A stretch of DNA of 43,098 nt from Thamnocephalis sphaerospora (taxonomy: Eukaryota > Zoopagomycota > Zoopagomycetes > Zoopagales > Sigmoideomycetaceae), in NCBI GenBank assembly GCA_003614735.1, contig KZ992487.1, forward strand, positions 1-43,098. Direction: 5' to 3'. This document shows positions 1-11,240 of the stretch, piece after piece. The position numbers and the translations under genes are program-made. The notes under the pieces were generated by a model. That model had not been told where the DNA came from and ran no database searches. It worked only from the letters and a program-made list of their open reading frames with translations. Every line of letters begins with the position of its first letter. Position 1 is the first letter of the stretch.

Positions 1-1281
1 GAGGACGAGGACGAGGAGAGTGACGGCAACGATAGCGACGACAGCACCTGTGAGCTACCGCCACTGAGCAGGTTTTCTCGCGAACTTGAGGACGCTCAGG
101 AGTTGGAGTTGGATGCGGTAGACATCAAGGCTGTCCCTGTCGTCTCTCACGAGCCGATCGCAGATGCTGTTGCGCACACCAAAAAGACCAAGAAAACCGG
201 TTGGCTGAGCAAAGTCGGCGGTAAGCTGGCCGCCAAGCAAGAGAAGAATCAGATCAAGCCGGTCAAAACGATGGAGCCGCAGCCGCTGGAGGAGGAGCTT
301 CATCTGGCCGCTACGCAGCCGCCGCCAGTGCCCGGAAAGGAGACGAAGCAGCGCAAGTCGCTGAGCCGTCGCTTTCGTAGCATCGGCCGTGGCAATCGGC
401 TGACAATACTGAAGAAGGATGCCCACGGTGTGGTCCCGTCTAGCACGCTGTCGTCCACCGCGTCATCGTCGTCGTCGTCGTCGTCGTCCGACGAGGACTA
501 CGACTGCGCAGACGACATTGACGGCCTCCACCCTGAGAGCTCGATCGAGCGCGTGCGCACCAGCCGCTGGACCTTTGACCTGGGTCTGTCTGGTCGGCGC
601 CGCTCCGGCGAGGAGCATGCCAAAGGCGAGTCTGTGATGCCTGCGGTGCTGCCGGGTGCTGATGGCGGCAGCGCATGCGCCGCAGAGCGGGCGGATGGCA
701 GCAGCAACGGAGCAGCGGCAGCAGACAGTTCCAGCGAGCAGGATATGCACTGTCCAATGCGGCGCCACGCCTATCTCGGCAGCGTGCGTAAGCTCCAGGA
801 CTCGCGGCGTCCGCTGCGTGAAATGGTTGGCGTGCATTCAGTGCTGGCCGAGGTGCGCCGCGTCGGTGGCGTGCGCGTCCCAGTCCGTGAGGTGCACGCA
901 GCGCTTGCCGCGGGCGAGCGCGATATCCGCCGCCGTCGTCGGGCCTCTTCGCTCGGCGCATTCTCGCGTCGCGTCATGCCCGAGGAAACGCTGACCACGG
1001 GCGGCTACGCTCCCTCGGCCGTGCCACCGCAGCAAATTCCCGGCCGCTCGCCGTTCTGGCCGCAGACGCACTCGGCGCAGGTTGAGCCGCGACCAATGCC
1101 AAAGTCGGCGTTCTCGCGCTATGCACCCACCACCGCAGCGTCCATCAACGCGCCCGAGCACCACGCCTTGCCCAGCGAGGTGCACCGCACCCAAGAGGAG
1201 GACGACAACGTGCCGCTTGCTCTTTTGCGCACATCCGTCGACCTCCGCCACCCCGGCCTAGCATCTGGCGTGCGAGCATAA
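1..1281 (+). CDS. Hypothetical Ser-rich/acidic protein, 3' part (5' end outside window)
   Basis: The reading frame is open from base 1 to the TAA at 1279-1281 (426 codons), so the start lies upstream of the window. The visible part begins with an acidic Asp/Glu/Ser tract. A Lys/Arg-rich stretch follows near 180-400, then a poly-Ser run from TCG/TCC codons around 464-488 followed by Asp/Glu. Further on there is a tract of small residues, then an Arg-rich segment around 770-980 with a run of five arginines. I recognise no domain. Composition suggests a largely disordered regulatory or scaffold protein. It could be the tail of a much larger protein. Reality of the ORF is supported by its length and by an in-frame stop followed by non-coding-looking sequence; function is unknown. 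Confidence 0.68.
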   Translation, partial: EDEDEESDGNDSDDSTCELPPLSRFSRELEDAQELELDAVDIKAVPVVSHEPIADAVAHTKKTKKTGWLSKVGGKLAAKQEKNQIKPVKTMEPQPLEEELHLAATQPPPVPGKETKQRKSLSRRFRSIGRGNRLTILKKDAHGVVPSSTLSSTASSSSSSSSSDEDYDCADDIDGLHPESSIERVRTSRWTFDLGLSGRRRSGEEHAKGESVMPAVLPGADGGSACAAERADGSSNGAAAADSSSEQDMHCPMRRHAYLGSVRKLQDSRRPLREMVGVHSVLAEVRRVGGVRVPVREVHAALAAGERDIRRRRRASSLGAFSRRVMPEETLTTGGYAPSAVPPQQIPGRSPFWPQTHSAQVEPRPMPKSAFSRYAPTTAASINAPEHHALPSEVHRTQEEDDNVPLALLRTSVDLRHPGLASGVRA

Positions 1282-2320
1282 TGACGGCATAGTTTGGTAA
1301 CAGCGCCGTCTTGCTCGCCATTTCCTACAGCCGGCTGTAACACCACCATTTGCTCAGTCCGTCATCCACGTTATCGCATTCGCATCCTATGACCACTGCC
1401 ACCATCAGCCGTGCACTGTTCTGGCACCATCGGCCGCGCCGAGGTTGTCGGCCCTGCTTCTGACGAGACCGCCCCATCTTCCGCGCAAACTCCCCACCAC
1501 ATTTGTGTTTATGCTATCGTGCATACTGTGTGCACTATTCTGTTTGCCATGCATATTATTTTAGTCTTCTTCCCGCTTGTTTCCTTGCCGCTATCGTACC
1601 GTACCGCAGCGCGTTGCCTTCAGCAATGGGCTTGCGTTTCCGTGTGTACTCTGCTATTCACTGCTTGCTCAAGCGCGCGGCGGCCTGCTCGACAGGCTGC
1701 TCGGCGTCGACAATACTTTTCTGTTGCCGACATTATTGCTGCTGACTGTTTGCATTCTTGCTCTGCTTGCATCCTGCCTGTCTAGCATTTCCTTTTGCTG
1801 GTACTTTTGCGCCGGTCTTTGCACCCGCTCACCTTTTCCCTCTCGCTTGCCACTCTTCGTAGGCGCCAGGTTTTCCGTTGGTCATTCCCATGTATCCTGG
1901 CGCCTTGGTTTGCTCGTAAAGCTGCCGTTTCCGTCTTTCTGCGCGCATCTTGCCAGTCGCCTGCCTTACCAGCGTACTATTATGACACATTACACTGCGT
2001 TCACACCTATGCACGCCAAGGAGCGTAAGCCATCATGCCGTGTCCATGGATGATGTGGTGTCTAATCCACACACACACACACACACACATCCGGTGGAGA
2101 CTGTCGCTCAGAAACTGTTGTCCACACCGAATGGTAGTTATTCGGCCCTCATTGCCGCTGCTCCGCCCACTGCCCACGTCGCTTCCGATCCGAGGCACGC
2201 CACACGCGCCAGCTGCAAAGCGGATCTACGGCCGATTCTCCTTCCTCTCACTCCACACTCCACGCCCTCTGCGGATTACTCCCCTACGCACGCCGACAAT
2301 CCCCTGCACGCACACACACC
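1282..2320. other. Intergenic region upstream of ATP17
   Basis: About 1 kb between the stop of the left-edge gene and the ATP17 start. Several open frames exist here but they are rich in Cys, Trp and His, lack any family resemblance and look like chance. The last 250 bp carry a (CA)n tract and C-rich stretches, consistent with 5' leader or promoter sequence. Confidence 0.5.
2068..2089. repeat. (CA)11 microsatellite
   Basis: Eleven uninterrupted CA units, 22 bp, about 230 bp upstream of the ATP17 start codon. A similar (TG)12 tract lies just upstream of the first monooxygenase gene (7241-7264). Confidence 0.95.
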
Positions 2321-2875
2321 ATGCTGCGGTCCTCGACCAAGTTTGCCACCGTGCTCCGCCGCGGCCTGTCCACCAAGCAGCTGCTGCCGCCGAATCTGGC
2401 CAGCCGCAGTGCCGTGGACACGACCGTGCGTTCAGCTGCGGCCGAGTCGCAGACGCTCGCGCCGGGCAACATGGCTGAGCTGGTCCGCTTCTACAAGAAC
2501 GTGCCCAAGGGCAACGCTCCGGCGTCGCGTCCTACTGGTCCGGGCAACCTGTCGTACAAGCCGCTTGCGCAGGTCATCGTCGCGATCGGTCTGCTCGGCT
2601 ACTTTATCGACTACCAGTTCCACCTGAGTAAGTAGCGTGGCTTGCACGAGAGGCGCTGGCGGATAACTGCGCGGCAGCAATTTGCGGATGCGACCGACCA
2701 AACCGGTGCTGGAAAGGCGACGAGAATCACGCAGATAGTGTGTGCTGCATCTGCTGCGCTGGGTTGTCGATCATGGCATGTTGTGGAAGAGATGTATCTT
2801 TTGGTTTACGTGCTATTTCTCTGCTAACACCATGTGCGACACGCAGAGCACCACAAGAACGTGGAGCACCATTAA
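2321..2875 (+). CDS. ATP17: ATP synthase subunit f, mitochondrial
   Basis: Subunit f of the F0 membrane sector of mitochondrial ATP synthase. Two exons: 2321-2627 and 2847-2875, joined across a 219-bp intron (GTAAGT donor, CTAAC branch-like site, GCAG acceptor). The join is phase 1 and rebuilds a Lys codon, giving the typical C-terminus FHLKHHKNVEHH; without splicing the frame stops just after FHLSK. The product is 111 aa. The first 40 or so residues are rich in Arg, Ser and Leu with no acidic residues before the first Asp, as expected for a mitochondrial presequence. A single hydrophobic segment (about residues 84-98, VIVAIGLLGYFIDYQ) precedes the basic tail, as in the family. Start chosen at the first ATG (CACACC ATG). 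Identification is strong; the only soft point is the exact transit-peptide length. Confidence 0.93.
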
Positions 2876-3315
2876 GATTATGCGTAGCCGCATACGGCTA
2901 AGCCCGGCGCTTGGTACGTAGCTGCAGACTGGTGCGATAGCAAGCTGCGAAAAAGTGGCACGATTACATATCAATTAGTGATGCTAACCATGGCGGTGCA
3001 ATCATATCCAACATTGCGTGCGCTGACGATGGCGTAGATGCAGCGCATCGCGCGTATACTAGGGTGCAATGAAGCTTTGGAGGCGGGCTTTGCGCTAACG
3101 GGCAATGTAGCGGTCGTCAGCGTGATTCAATACACGGCGGACGTCTGGCTGCGTTGTTCAGCGCAGGGCAGCCTGCAAATGGCGACAATGATCCATGGAA
3201 TAAAGCGTGCGCTAAGCATCAATGTATTGGCACGATGGCGGACACGCGCAGCACGTTGTCGGCAACAGATCAGCAGTATGGTGCGGCACGACATGGGATG
3301 GTCGGTACTAGTGAA
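2876..3315. other. Intergenic region between convergent ATP17 and ALO1
   Basis: 440 bp between the stop codons of two convergent genes. Short open frames cross it but none resembles a known protein. Expected to hold both 3' untranslated regions. Confidence 0.5.
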
Positions 3316-4886
3316 CTAGAGTTTGGCCTGTCCCAACGGCTTTCCCGACGGCAGCAGATGTCGGCGCAGATACTCGTTTAGAAACAGACCAGAGGGGTCA
3401 AGCTGCTGACGTACCGCCAGAAACTCGTCCAGATGCGGGTACAGACGCGCTAGATCGTCGTAAACGAGTCCGTGTGCTTTGGCCCAATGCGGCCGGCCAC
3501 CCAAGCTGCGCATGATAGTCTCGTACTCGCGCCAAAAGAGCTTATACGGCACCGGTTTGTTGTACGGCCGGTACATGATAATACCAATGTAGCAGACATC
3601 GCGGCCCTGCGCCGGACTCATCCAAATGTCGTCGCCAGCAACGAAGCGGATCTCGATGGGAAAATGTACTGGATATGGCGCGCGGCGAATTGCATCTCGC
3701 AGGCGGCGGATTGCCTCGGGCGCATGCTCGGCTGGCACGGACCACTCGTTGACGCGCTGGCTGAACAGACAGTCAAAGTTGAACACCTCGTTGGACTGGC
3801 CGACCACAGTGATCGGCTTCTGGTGCAGCCATGCTACCTTGCGTCTCTCGATCGTTGGCGTGAGCAGCCGCGGTGCAAATCGAGAAAGATAGAGAGCAAA
3901 CTCGTACATGTAGTAGCCAACCAGTCGATCACGCAGCCAATTAGAAGCTGGGGTCCGGCTGGGCGTTGCGTCGGTGCGGTTTGCGCGCCAAACCACCGTG
4001 TCGTCCGAGTACGGGAACCACCAGTAGCGCACATGCTCTGCGGAGCGAGCGGTCTCGTGCCAGCGATCCAACAGCGCCTCCATGTGGTCCAGCTCCTCGG
4101 TAGCACACAAGCGGAATGCAGCTTCACACTGGAGCTGAACGCGCACCACAATGCCAAGGCATCCAAGCGCACATTGTGCTGCACGGAAGATGTGTGGATG
4201 CTGTGTGGCGGAGCAGGTAAGGATCTCGCCCGCTGCCGTCGCCAGTGTAATCTCCGTCACCTGTCGATAGCGCAAGTCAGCATACGGTACCGGCAGTTTT
4301 GCACATCACGCAGATATCCTACCATCGTAGAGATTACGCCGTACTGAATGCCAGTACCATGCGTGGCGGTAGCGATCAGGCCAGCGACGCTCTGATCCGA
4401 AATCGAGCCCAGATTGCTTAGGGCAAGACCGTGCTTGTGCAGGTACCGATGCAAATCATGCAGCCGCATTCCACCCTGTACTGTAACACGCTGGGCATCA
4501 CGATCCACCTAGTGTAGAGTGTGAGCAGCCGCATGGTATGCCAACTCGCCTGCTTGCTTACGTCTAACAGCCGGTTCAGCCGGTCCGTGCCGATCATGTA
4601 GCCCTCAGTGCACGCAAGGTCCGATGGCGAGTGGCCAGCACCTACTGCGCGACATGTCTTGCCCTCGGCCCGCGCGCGGCGAATAATCTACGTGACCAGG
4701 CGCATACCACATTGTTGGTCTCGTACTGCTTGCGGAAGTTGCCGCTCGGCGCGTACCACTCACCTCAACCACCTGCTCCTCAGATTCTGGCTCAAAAAAC
4801 AGCGCCGGCTTGCATTCATATGTCTTTGCCCAGTTCTCAAAGCGGTGGTCTGGCCGCCCACGAATTGCAGGAGGCGTATTGCTCAT
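3316..4886 (-). CDS. ALO1: D-arabinono-1,4-lactone oxidase
   Basis: FAD enzyme that oxidises D-arabinono-1,4-lactone to D-erythroascorbate, the last step of fungal erythroascorbate synthesis; in yeast it sits on the mitochondrial outer membrane. Four exons: 4886-4764, 4687-4562, 4508-4323 and 4260-3316 (introns 4763-4688, 4561-4509, 4322-4261, all phase 0), product 459 aa. Exon 2 carries VGAGHSPSD with His60 at the position where the flavin is covalently attached in this family. Exon 3 has the FAD-binding segment NLGSISDQSVAG followed by THGTG. The C-terminal ALO domain includes NFDCLFSQ and GGRPHWAK (His403), the hallmark HWxK motif. Start chosen at the ATG matching the yeast N-terminus. A little shorter than yeast Alo1 (about 526 aa), mainly through loops in the C-terminal half. 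A TATAAATA motif lies about 172 bp upstream. Confidence 0.93.
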
Positions 4887-5057
4887 GCTGGCTTGAATGC
4901 TCTTTGGCAGATGCGCGAAACGTGCGGGTGAATAAACAACTGTCGGACCAGGAAAGGCGAGAAAGAAAAAGCACAGCACAGCGCCTACGCAGAGAACGTG
5001 GCATGTTACATCCGGAGGACCGTGCGACCAAGCATAAATAAAACGACACGAGGTACA

Positions 5058-5065
5058 TATTTATA
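5058..5065 (-). promoter_or_regulatory. Candidate TATA box of ALO1
   Basis: TATAAATA on the minus strand, about 172 bp upstream of the ALO1 start codon, in the 206-bp gap between ALO1 and the stop of the next gene. Placement is plausible; there is no experimental support. Confidence 0.4.
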
Positions 5066-5092
5066 GGCTAACAAAGAATGCAGCGCAGTTGG

Positions 5093-7145
5093 CTAGGCCA
5101 AACTATGCCAAAGAGCACTTAGGTGCTGGCCAAATTCAGCCGCTGCAAACGCGAGAGGTGCGCGACTGGCAACGTACGCGTCCGGACGGATGAGATAGGC
5201 GGTATGCTCGCGCCTGGACTTGCACGCGTAGAGTCCAGCCAGGCCAAGATGGTTATAGCGCGCGCCCTGATCGCAGTCGGCAAAAACACGCATCTTTGGG
5301 AATCTCTCCCAAAGTTGAGCCGCGACAGAGTCTACGATGCTTTCGGCAGGTTCACCGCATCGTTGGCTGTACAGAATGCATGCGAAGGGAATGGTCGGTC
5401 GTTGTGATGACAGCGTCGCGGCTAGGCCTGCTATTTGTTCAATGATGTTCTCGCTTAGCTGTCGGTTCATCAGCTGGATCGACTGAGAGCCAGCATCAGC
5501 GCTCATATCAACGCCCTTGAGACTCTTGAGGCTTTTGCTGTATACCGACTGAACGCGAGCCAAGCTGCAGTCGATAAACAGCAAGGCCGTGTGCGCACCA
5601 TAGTGCTCAGCTTGCCAGTCACGTAGTCGCAGCTGGCACTTGTCAGCCACTGTGAGGTCCCAAACCTGGCCGTCGATGGCGCGCGCCCCGGGCACGCAGA
5701 GATCCTCCGAATGCCAAAAGAACGACCACCACCTCGCATTGCTGCGTGCCGCCCACTTTAGCGACTCTTCCGCAACTAGAGCATTTTCAGCGGTCGGATA
5801 CACGATGCGCAGTTGCGCCATATACTCGGTTCCTTTCTGAATGAGACTGGTTGGAAGATAGCGAAGTAGCGAGATAAACTTGCCCGTGCAGTCTGCGCCT
5901 TTGGGTGTGCCGATACCGGACGAGAAAAGACCGCCCGACAGCTCAAGAACGGCGTCTGCTACCGGCATACGCTCCCTGGCGTATGTTTCGAGTATGCTCG
6001 CGCCTGCCTGTCCGTGGTACACCATGGCTAGCTTCCAGGCTAGATTTTCAGCGTCCTGTATGGACAGATTCATGCCCTGCCCTCCAGCTGGACTGTGCAC
6101 GTGTGCCGCGTCGCCGCAGATGAACGCTCGGCCATCCTTGGACATGTAGCGCGAGGCACGGCGCTCGTTCAGCGTGAACCTAGATAGGTGGATCACTTCA
6201 GGGTCGCCAATGTCTTGCGGCGCCAAACGGCCACGGATGGTTTCGATGAAGAATTCGGGCGTCATCTCCGGCTGAACGGTATCCCAGGGAATAAACATGC
6301 GGTATTCGTCCGGGCAAACGCGGATGGCGCCTACAATGCCTTCTGGGCATACCGCTAGACTGTGTACACGCGTTAGCACTACAAATGAACACGAATTACA
6401 TACAGTCGCGCTACGTACCATACGGCTGGAAGCCAGTCCGCCTTCATCCGCATATCGCACACGGCCATAAAAGAGTTGAGTGTCTGGCCGTTAAAGTCGG
6501 CGCCGATCGACTTGCGCACGCGACTATGGCCGCCGTCGCAGCCCACCATGTACGCAAACTGTTTGGTGATGATACTCTCTTTGATGGTGTCCGCAGGAGT
6601 ATCATCGTCGATGATGGCGACCTTGAAGTGTGCGACCACTTTGTCATCCTTGGCCGTGTAGTCGACAAACTCCCATCCCCAGTGGATAGGCACGCTCAGC
6701 GCAGCAAGCCGCTCACGCAAAATACGTTCAGTCTCGGTTTGCGGACAGGAGAGTATGTTGGGAAACTCGCTGCGTAGATGATCAAAACTGGGCCCTTTTT
6801 CCACGGTGCCATTGCGTGCGACAGCCAGTTCGGTAACACGGCCTCCCACAGCAAGAAACGCGTCAATGAGTTTGTAGCGTGCGAAAAGCTCCAGTGTTCG
6901 TGCGTGTATGCCTGGAGCACGCCATTCCGTAGTCGGTTGCAAGTTACGCTCTAGCGGTATAAAATGTCAGCTACGGCTGCTTGTACTGTATTTAGTAGTC
7001 ACATACCATAGATTTCTACCGGAACCTTGAGCTCTGCCAGTATAATGGCACACATCAGGCCACATGGACCTGCGCCTACCACTGCTACCGGCGGTGAGGC
7101 CACTGACGATGCCGACTGCGCTTTGCTGGTGGAGTTGCTAGCCAT
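5093..7145 (-). CDS. FAD-dependent phenol-hydroxylase-type monooxygenase, copy A
   Basis: Class A flavoprotein monooxygenase related to phenol 2-monooxygenase/PheA-TfdB; it should hydroxylate an aromatic substrate with NAD(P)H and O2, substrate unknown. Exons 7145-7007, 6950-6419, 6359-5093 (introns 7006-6951 phase 1; 6418-6360 phase 2), product 645 aa. Visible motifs: N-terminal GAGPCG dinucleotide loop (residues 24-29), DG motif in GCDGGHSRVR (Asp185), GD motif in CGDAAHVHSPAGGQGMN (Asp307). The C-terminal 200 residues match the thioredoxin-like dimerisation domain of phenol hydroxylases (ending near YLIRPDAYVA). Intron 2 is a normal GT-AG intron with a TGCTAAC branch site. It is a tandem paralog of copy B 0.7 kb upstream, with introns at the same two codons. 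All three FAD enzymes here share strand but have separate promoters. Confidence 0.93.
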
Positions 7146-7866
7146 TCTGATGCTGTTTTGACGACAAGAATGCAATTTGGCTGCGTCTGCACTGGGCTAT
7201 GAAAATGTGATGAATACTGCCTTGCAGGCTGGTATGTGCTTGTGTGTGTGTGTGTGTGTGTGTGATGAGAGAGACGAGTGAACCAGCTACGCCGTTATAC
7301 TTATACGCACCATGCAGTTGCCCATCCGCAACGCAAACACACGACAGAGTGATTGAATCTGCTGCGCTACACTGATCAGCCGGACCATCCGCTACGTAAT
7401 GCATTTCACCGCTGTTCAGCATATTGTGACGGCTGCTGGCATCGGGAGTGGGACGCCAAGAACCGAAGATTGGCGGTATGCATGAGTCACCCACTTACGG
7501 CAGCAGGTCGCCGCGCTGTCAATGGTCACGGAGTACGGCGTTTGTAAAACTCGGCAAAGCATTCGGGTGGTCTGCCCGCGCCAAGAGACCTCGCCGGCAC
7601 AGCTATTTGATGCGAGTTCGGGCAGTGCCGGGTGGATGCCACGGCGAATTCATACGGCGGTGCAATGGCAGGGTGTATGTGCGGCACACGGCGACACCGG
7701 GACGTCTCCCGGCCAAGCGTTCTCGCGCAGCCTCTATCGTTAATAAACACGTATGCTGACAATGCAGCACGCGAAACATAAATGTATTGTGAATGAGCGC
7801 TGCAGATACTCGATCAATAGCACACATTGTTCGCGCCGGAACGTTTACTAGCTATTTGGTGTGGCA
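7146..7866. other. Intergenic region between the monooxygenase copies
   Basis: 721 bp holding the promoter/leader of copy A and the 3' end of copy B. It includes a (TG)12 tract about 100 bp from the copy A start. Open frames on the plus strand here have no family resemblance. Confidence 0.5.
7241..7264. repeat. (TG)12 microsatellite
   Basis: Twelve uninterrupted TG units (CA units on the coding strand of copy A), 96 bp upstream of the start codon at 7145. Confidence 0.95.
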
Positions 7867-9897
7867 CTAGCGAGCAAATAGCTTTTCCAGATGGTGATTG
7901 AACAGCTCGGCAGCAAACGAAAGTGGCGAGCGACCAGCCACATACGCGTCTGGGCGGATGAGGTAGGCAATGTGCTCGTGTCGACGCGTGCAGGCGTAGA
8001 GCGCCGCTAGGCCAAGATGGTCGTAATGGTCGCCTTGATCAGCGTCAATCAGAACACGCGCGGCCGGGAACTTGCGGTGTAGCTGAGCTACTGCTGCGTC
8101 CAGAATGGCACTGGCGCTGTGTTCTGCGGTTGCAGCTTCCTCGTGGCCGTAGAGAATAAGCGCAGCGGGAATGGTCGGTCTGTACGGCGAAAGCACCACG
8201 GCCAAGTTCTGCAAATCTGCTATTGTCTTATCATCCAGTCTGACCGTCTCGGTATGAGCCTGCGGACCAACACCTAGCATCATGCGGCAGTCGATGAAAA
8301 CCACGGCAACGTGTGCACCAAGGTGGGTTGACTGCCAATTGCGCAGTCGTATCTGCGGTCGCTCAGCCGCAAGAGCATCAAGTGCTACGCCATCGAGGGC
8401 TCGTGCTCCCGGCACACATAGATCTTCAGCAAACCAGTTGGAGGGCCACCAGGCGCTGTCACTGTTAGCGGCTGCAGTCCAACTTGGCGAGTCGCTCGAT
8501 ACGGCTGCGTTATTCTCTGAAGAATATACAACGCGCAGCTGGCCCATTCTTTCCGACATGCTGCGTGTAATGGAAATTGGCAGGTAGTCAAATATCGGCA
8601 TCACCACGCGCAGTACAGATGCTTTTCTCGGTGAAGTAAGCACATTGGAGTACAGAGAGCCTGAAAGTTTCAAAACTTCATCCGCCACTGGTATACGCTC
8701 GGCAGGATACGTTTTGAGTATGTCTGCGCCGGTCTGTCCGTGATACACCATGGCCAGCTTCCAGGCTAGATTCTCGGCATCCTGCATGGACAAATTCATA
8801 CCCTGTCCTCCAGCTGGACTGTGCACGTGTGCCGCGTCGCCGCAGATGAACACTCGATCATCTTTGGATACGTAACGCGAGGCGCGACGCTCGTTGATGG
8901 TAAACTTGGAGAAGCTAAGCACTTTGGGATTGCCAATGTCGTGTGGCAGCATGCGGTGGCGTGCTGTTTCCACAAATATTTCGGCCGTAATCTCAGGAAG
9001 ATCGTCGTCCCAGGAGATAAAGACACGATATTCGTCGGGGCGGATGCGAATAGAGCCAATGACCCCATCTGCATGTCGATTGAAGCTGGACGTGGTCATG
9101 TTAGCCAGCAAGTGGCGATAACCGCACACGCTTGCTCCACTTGCCAGGTTTGCGACAGCCAATCCGCCTTCATCTGCATGTCGCAGATGGCTATATGCGA
9201 GTCGAGCGTGCGACCATTGAATACGGCGCCAATGGCCTTGCGCACACGGCTATGCCCGCCGTCACAGCCAACAACGTACGCAAACCGATGCGCCACCAGC
9301 TCTTCGTCGTCGGATCCTCTGTTGGACGAGCTTGTATGGCCGGAAGCTTGGGTGTCCTCGGCAATGGGCCTGAAGCGGGCCACAACATCGCCCTCCTCAA
9401 GCGTATAGTCGACAAACTCCATGCCCCAATGAATGGGCACCCCCAGCTCTTCAAGACGTTCGCGCAGAATACGTTCCGTCTCGGGCTGTGCACATATGAA
9501 AACACCGGGAAACTCGGTGCGCATTTGGTCAAAGCTGGGCCCACCTACGTGCACGCCGTTGAAGAGAAAGTTGATTGATGTGGCAAAGGAGCCCTCAGCG
9601 TAGAAACGCTCGACAAGCTTGTAGCGCGCGAGCAGCTCCATCGTACGTGCGTGGATGCCCGGCGCACGCCAGTTGACGGCCGGCACAAGGTTACGCTCTA
9701 GCATGACCGTGCGCTAGTATGTGAGCGACCGTTAATTTGGTAGACGCTGGCACACAAATACCGTAGATCTCCACCGGCACACCAAGTTCAGTCAGGATAA
9801 TGGCACATGTCAAGCCAGCTGCGCCTGCACCTATCACGGCCACGGGCTGACGCTGCGAAGCCTGGCTGCGCTCTGCTGCATGGACAGTGGAAGACAT
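7867..9897 (-). CDS. FAD-dependent phenol-hydroxylase-type monooxygenase, copy B
   Basis: Paralog of copy A, same family and presumed chemistry. Exons 9897-9762, 9697-9145, 9085-7867, product 635 aa. Motifs: GAGAAG at residues 23-28, GCDGGHSRVR in exon 2, CGDAAHVHSPAGGQGMN in exon 3, and a C-terminal thioredoxin-like domain. Intron 1 (9761-9698) is GT-AG and sits at the same codon as in copy A (VEIY|ERN). Intron 2 (9144-9086) is at the same codon as copy A intron 2 and has the same 59-bp length, but begins GCAAGT instead of GTACGT. A GC-AG reading is the only one that both keeps frame and preserves the alignment. The two copies share long identical blocks around the GD motif but differ widely elsewhere, so this is an old duplication rather than an assembly artefact. 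Substrate unknown. Confidence 0.92.
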
Positions 9898-11175
9898 GAC
9901 TTGGAATCAGAGTTAGGGCGGTGGCGTGGTAGAAAATGCGGGTGACAGCGGCAGAGCAGTCTGGCGAGCTTGCGATGGGTTGCTATAGCATGCACCTATG
10001 ACGACAAGTGGACAAGCATGCATGGACCGATGGTAGGCAATCTGGAGACCATGCATGTGCCGGCTCTTTATCGTCGCCACTCTTTGTAGACTGGGCCTTA
10101 TGTAACAATGCGACGGATGCTGGGCGTATAGATGTACACATCCGATGGTTGTCGCGGATGTCCTGGTATTAGGGGACACTAGATGACGTCAAATACATTG
10201 GCGGTCTGACGCTGATCGTGTGACCGGCATATGTCTGGTTTATTACCTCTATTCAGCAGTCCATTAGCAAGTACCCACGCCGTCTTCCGAAGCGCATTCA
10301 TCTTGCGTAAGCATCGTAGAGTACACCGCATGGCAACCCGTCATGCAGCAGTATGCTCAATGTGTGCAATCCTGACGGCGCGTGAGAACACTCTTGCGCG
10401 TGGCGGATCTGTGCTTGTGGACCAGCGCCGCCGTAAGCCTTCCGGCCAGCGGATGTCCGGGCACATGTCGGCAGTGTTGTGTCGCCACACGCATGCTGCC
10501 AACGTATGGATCCGTCGCCACTAATGAATGGTGCTGCAGCATGGGTCGGCACACGGCTGTCCCCCTCATGCTTCAGCCGCAAGCTGGCGCGCGACATTGG
10601 TATGTCGTCGGCAAGGCGTTCGGCCGGTGGAAACGTGCCGCAAGCCGACACTTGCTGTTTCGCCCATCGTGGCCACACGACCGCCACCGTGCCCCGTTGC
10701 GCCCATTTCTAGCCACTTCGCCTGTTGGCTCTGTGCCACCGGGCCATACACGGGGTTGAACTTGGTGGTGGCGGCTGCTTGACACCCGTGGCGATGCTTT
10801 TACCAACCAGGCCACTTTGCTTTTCTCACTCGTCTCACTCCACCCTGCGCGCAAGCACTCGCACTCGTCTTTCTTTGTCTTACTGCAAACGCACTATTCT
10901 CTTTGCGTCTGTGGCGCCTGCTAGGTATCTACATTCCACACTGTGCACGCTAGTACGCTTCTGGTAAGGATGTTGTCACGATAAGGCATTGGCATGCAGG
11001 CATCGCCTGGTCCGACGCATATATGCGCTTGTCTAGCTCGTCTAACAGCATTCACCGCGGTCAGTAGACCTGTGAATGCTCAAGACGATCTAGTGGTTGC
11101 CGAATTGCCTCTAGTGCGTCGACGACACTTGGTTGTGTGCTTGCACGCATATACTCGCTTGACCGGCGTTGTCTA

Positions 11176-11240
11176 CTGTTGCTGCTGTTGCTGCTGTTGC
11201 TGTTGCTGCTGCTGCTGCCGCCGCCGCTACTGCTGCCGTT
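11176..11240. repeat. CTG/TTG/CCG trinucleotide repeat tract
   Basis: A mostly uninterrupted run of CTG and TTG units that changes to CCG near 11218, about 65 bp. It is not inside any coding exon I can support. Confidence 0.85.

Noticed and set aside
103-1281. TTG at 103 as start of the left-edge gene
   Set aside because: The frame is open from base 1 without an in-frame ATG before it, so the gene most likely begins outside the window.
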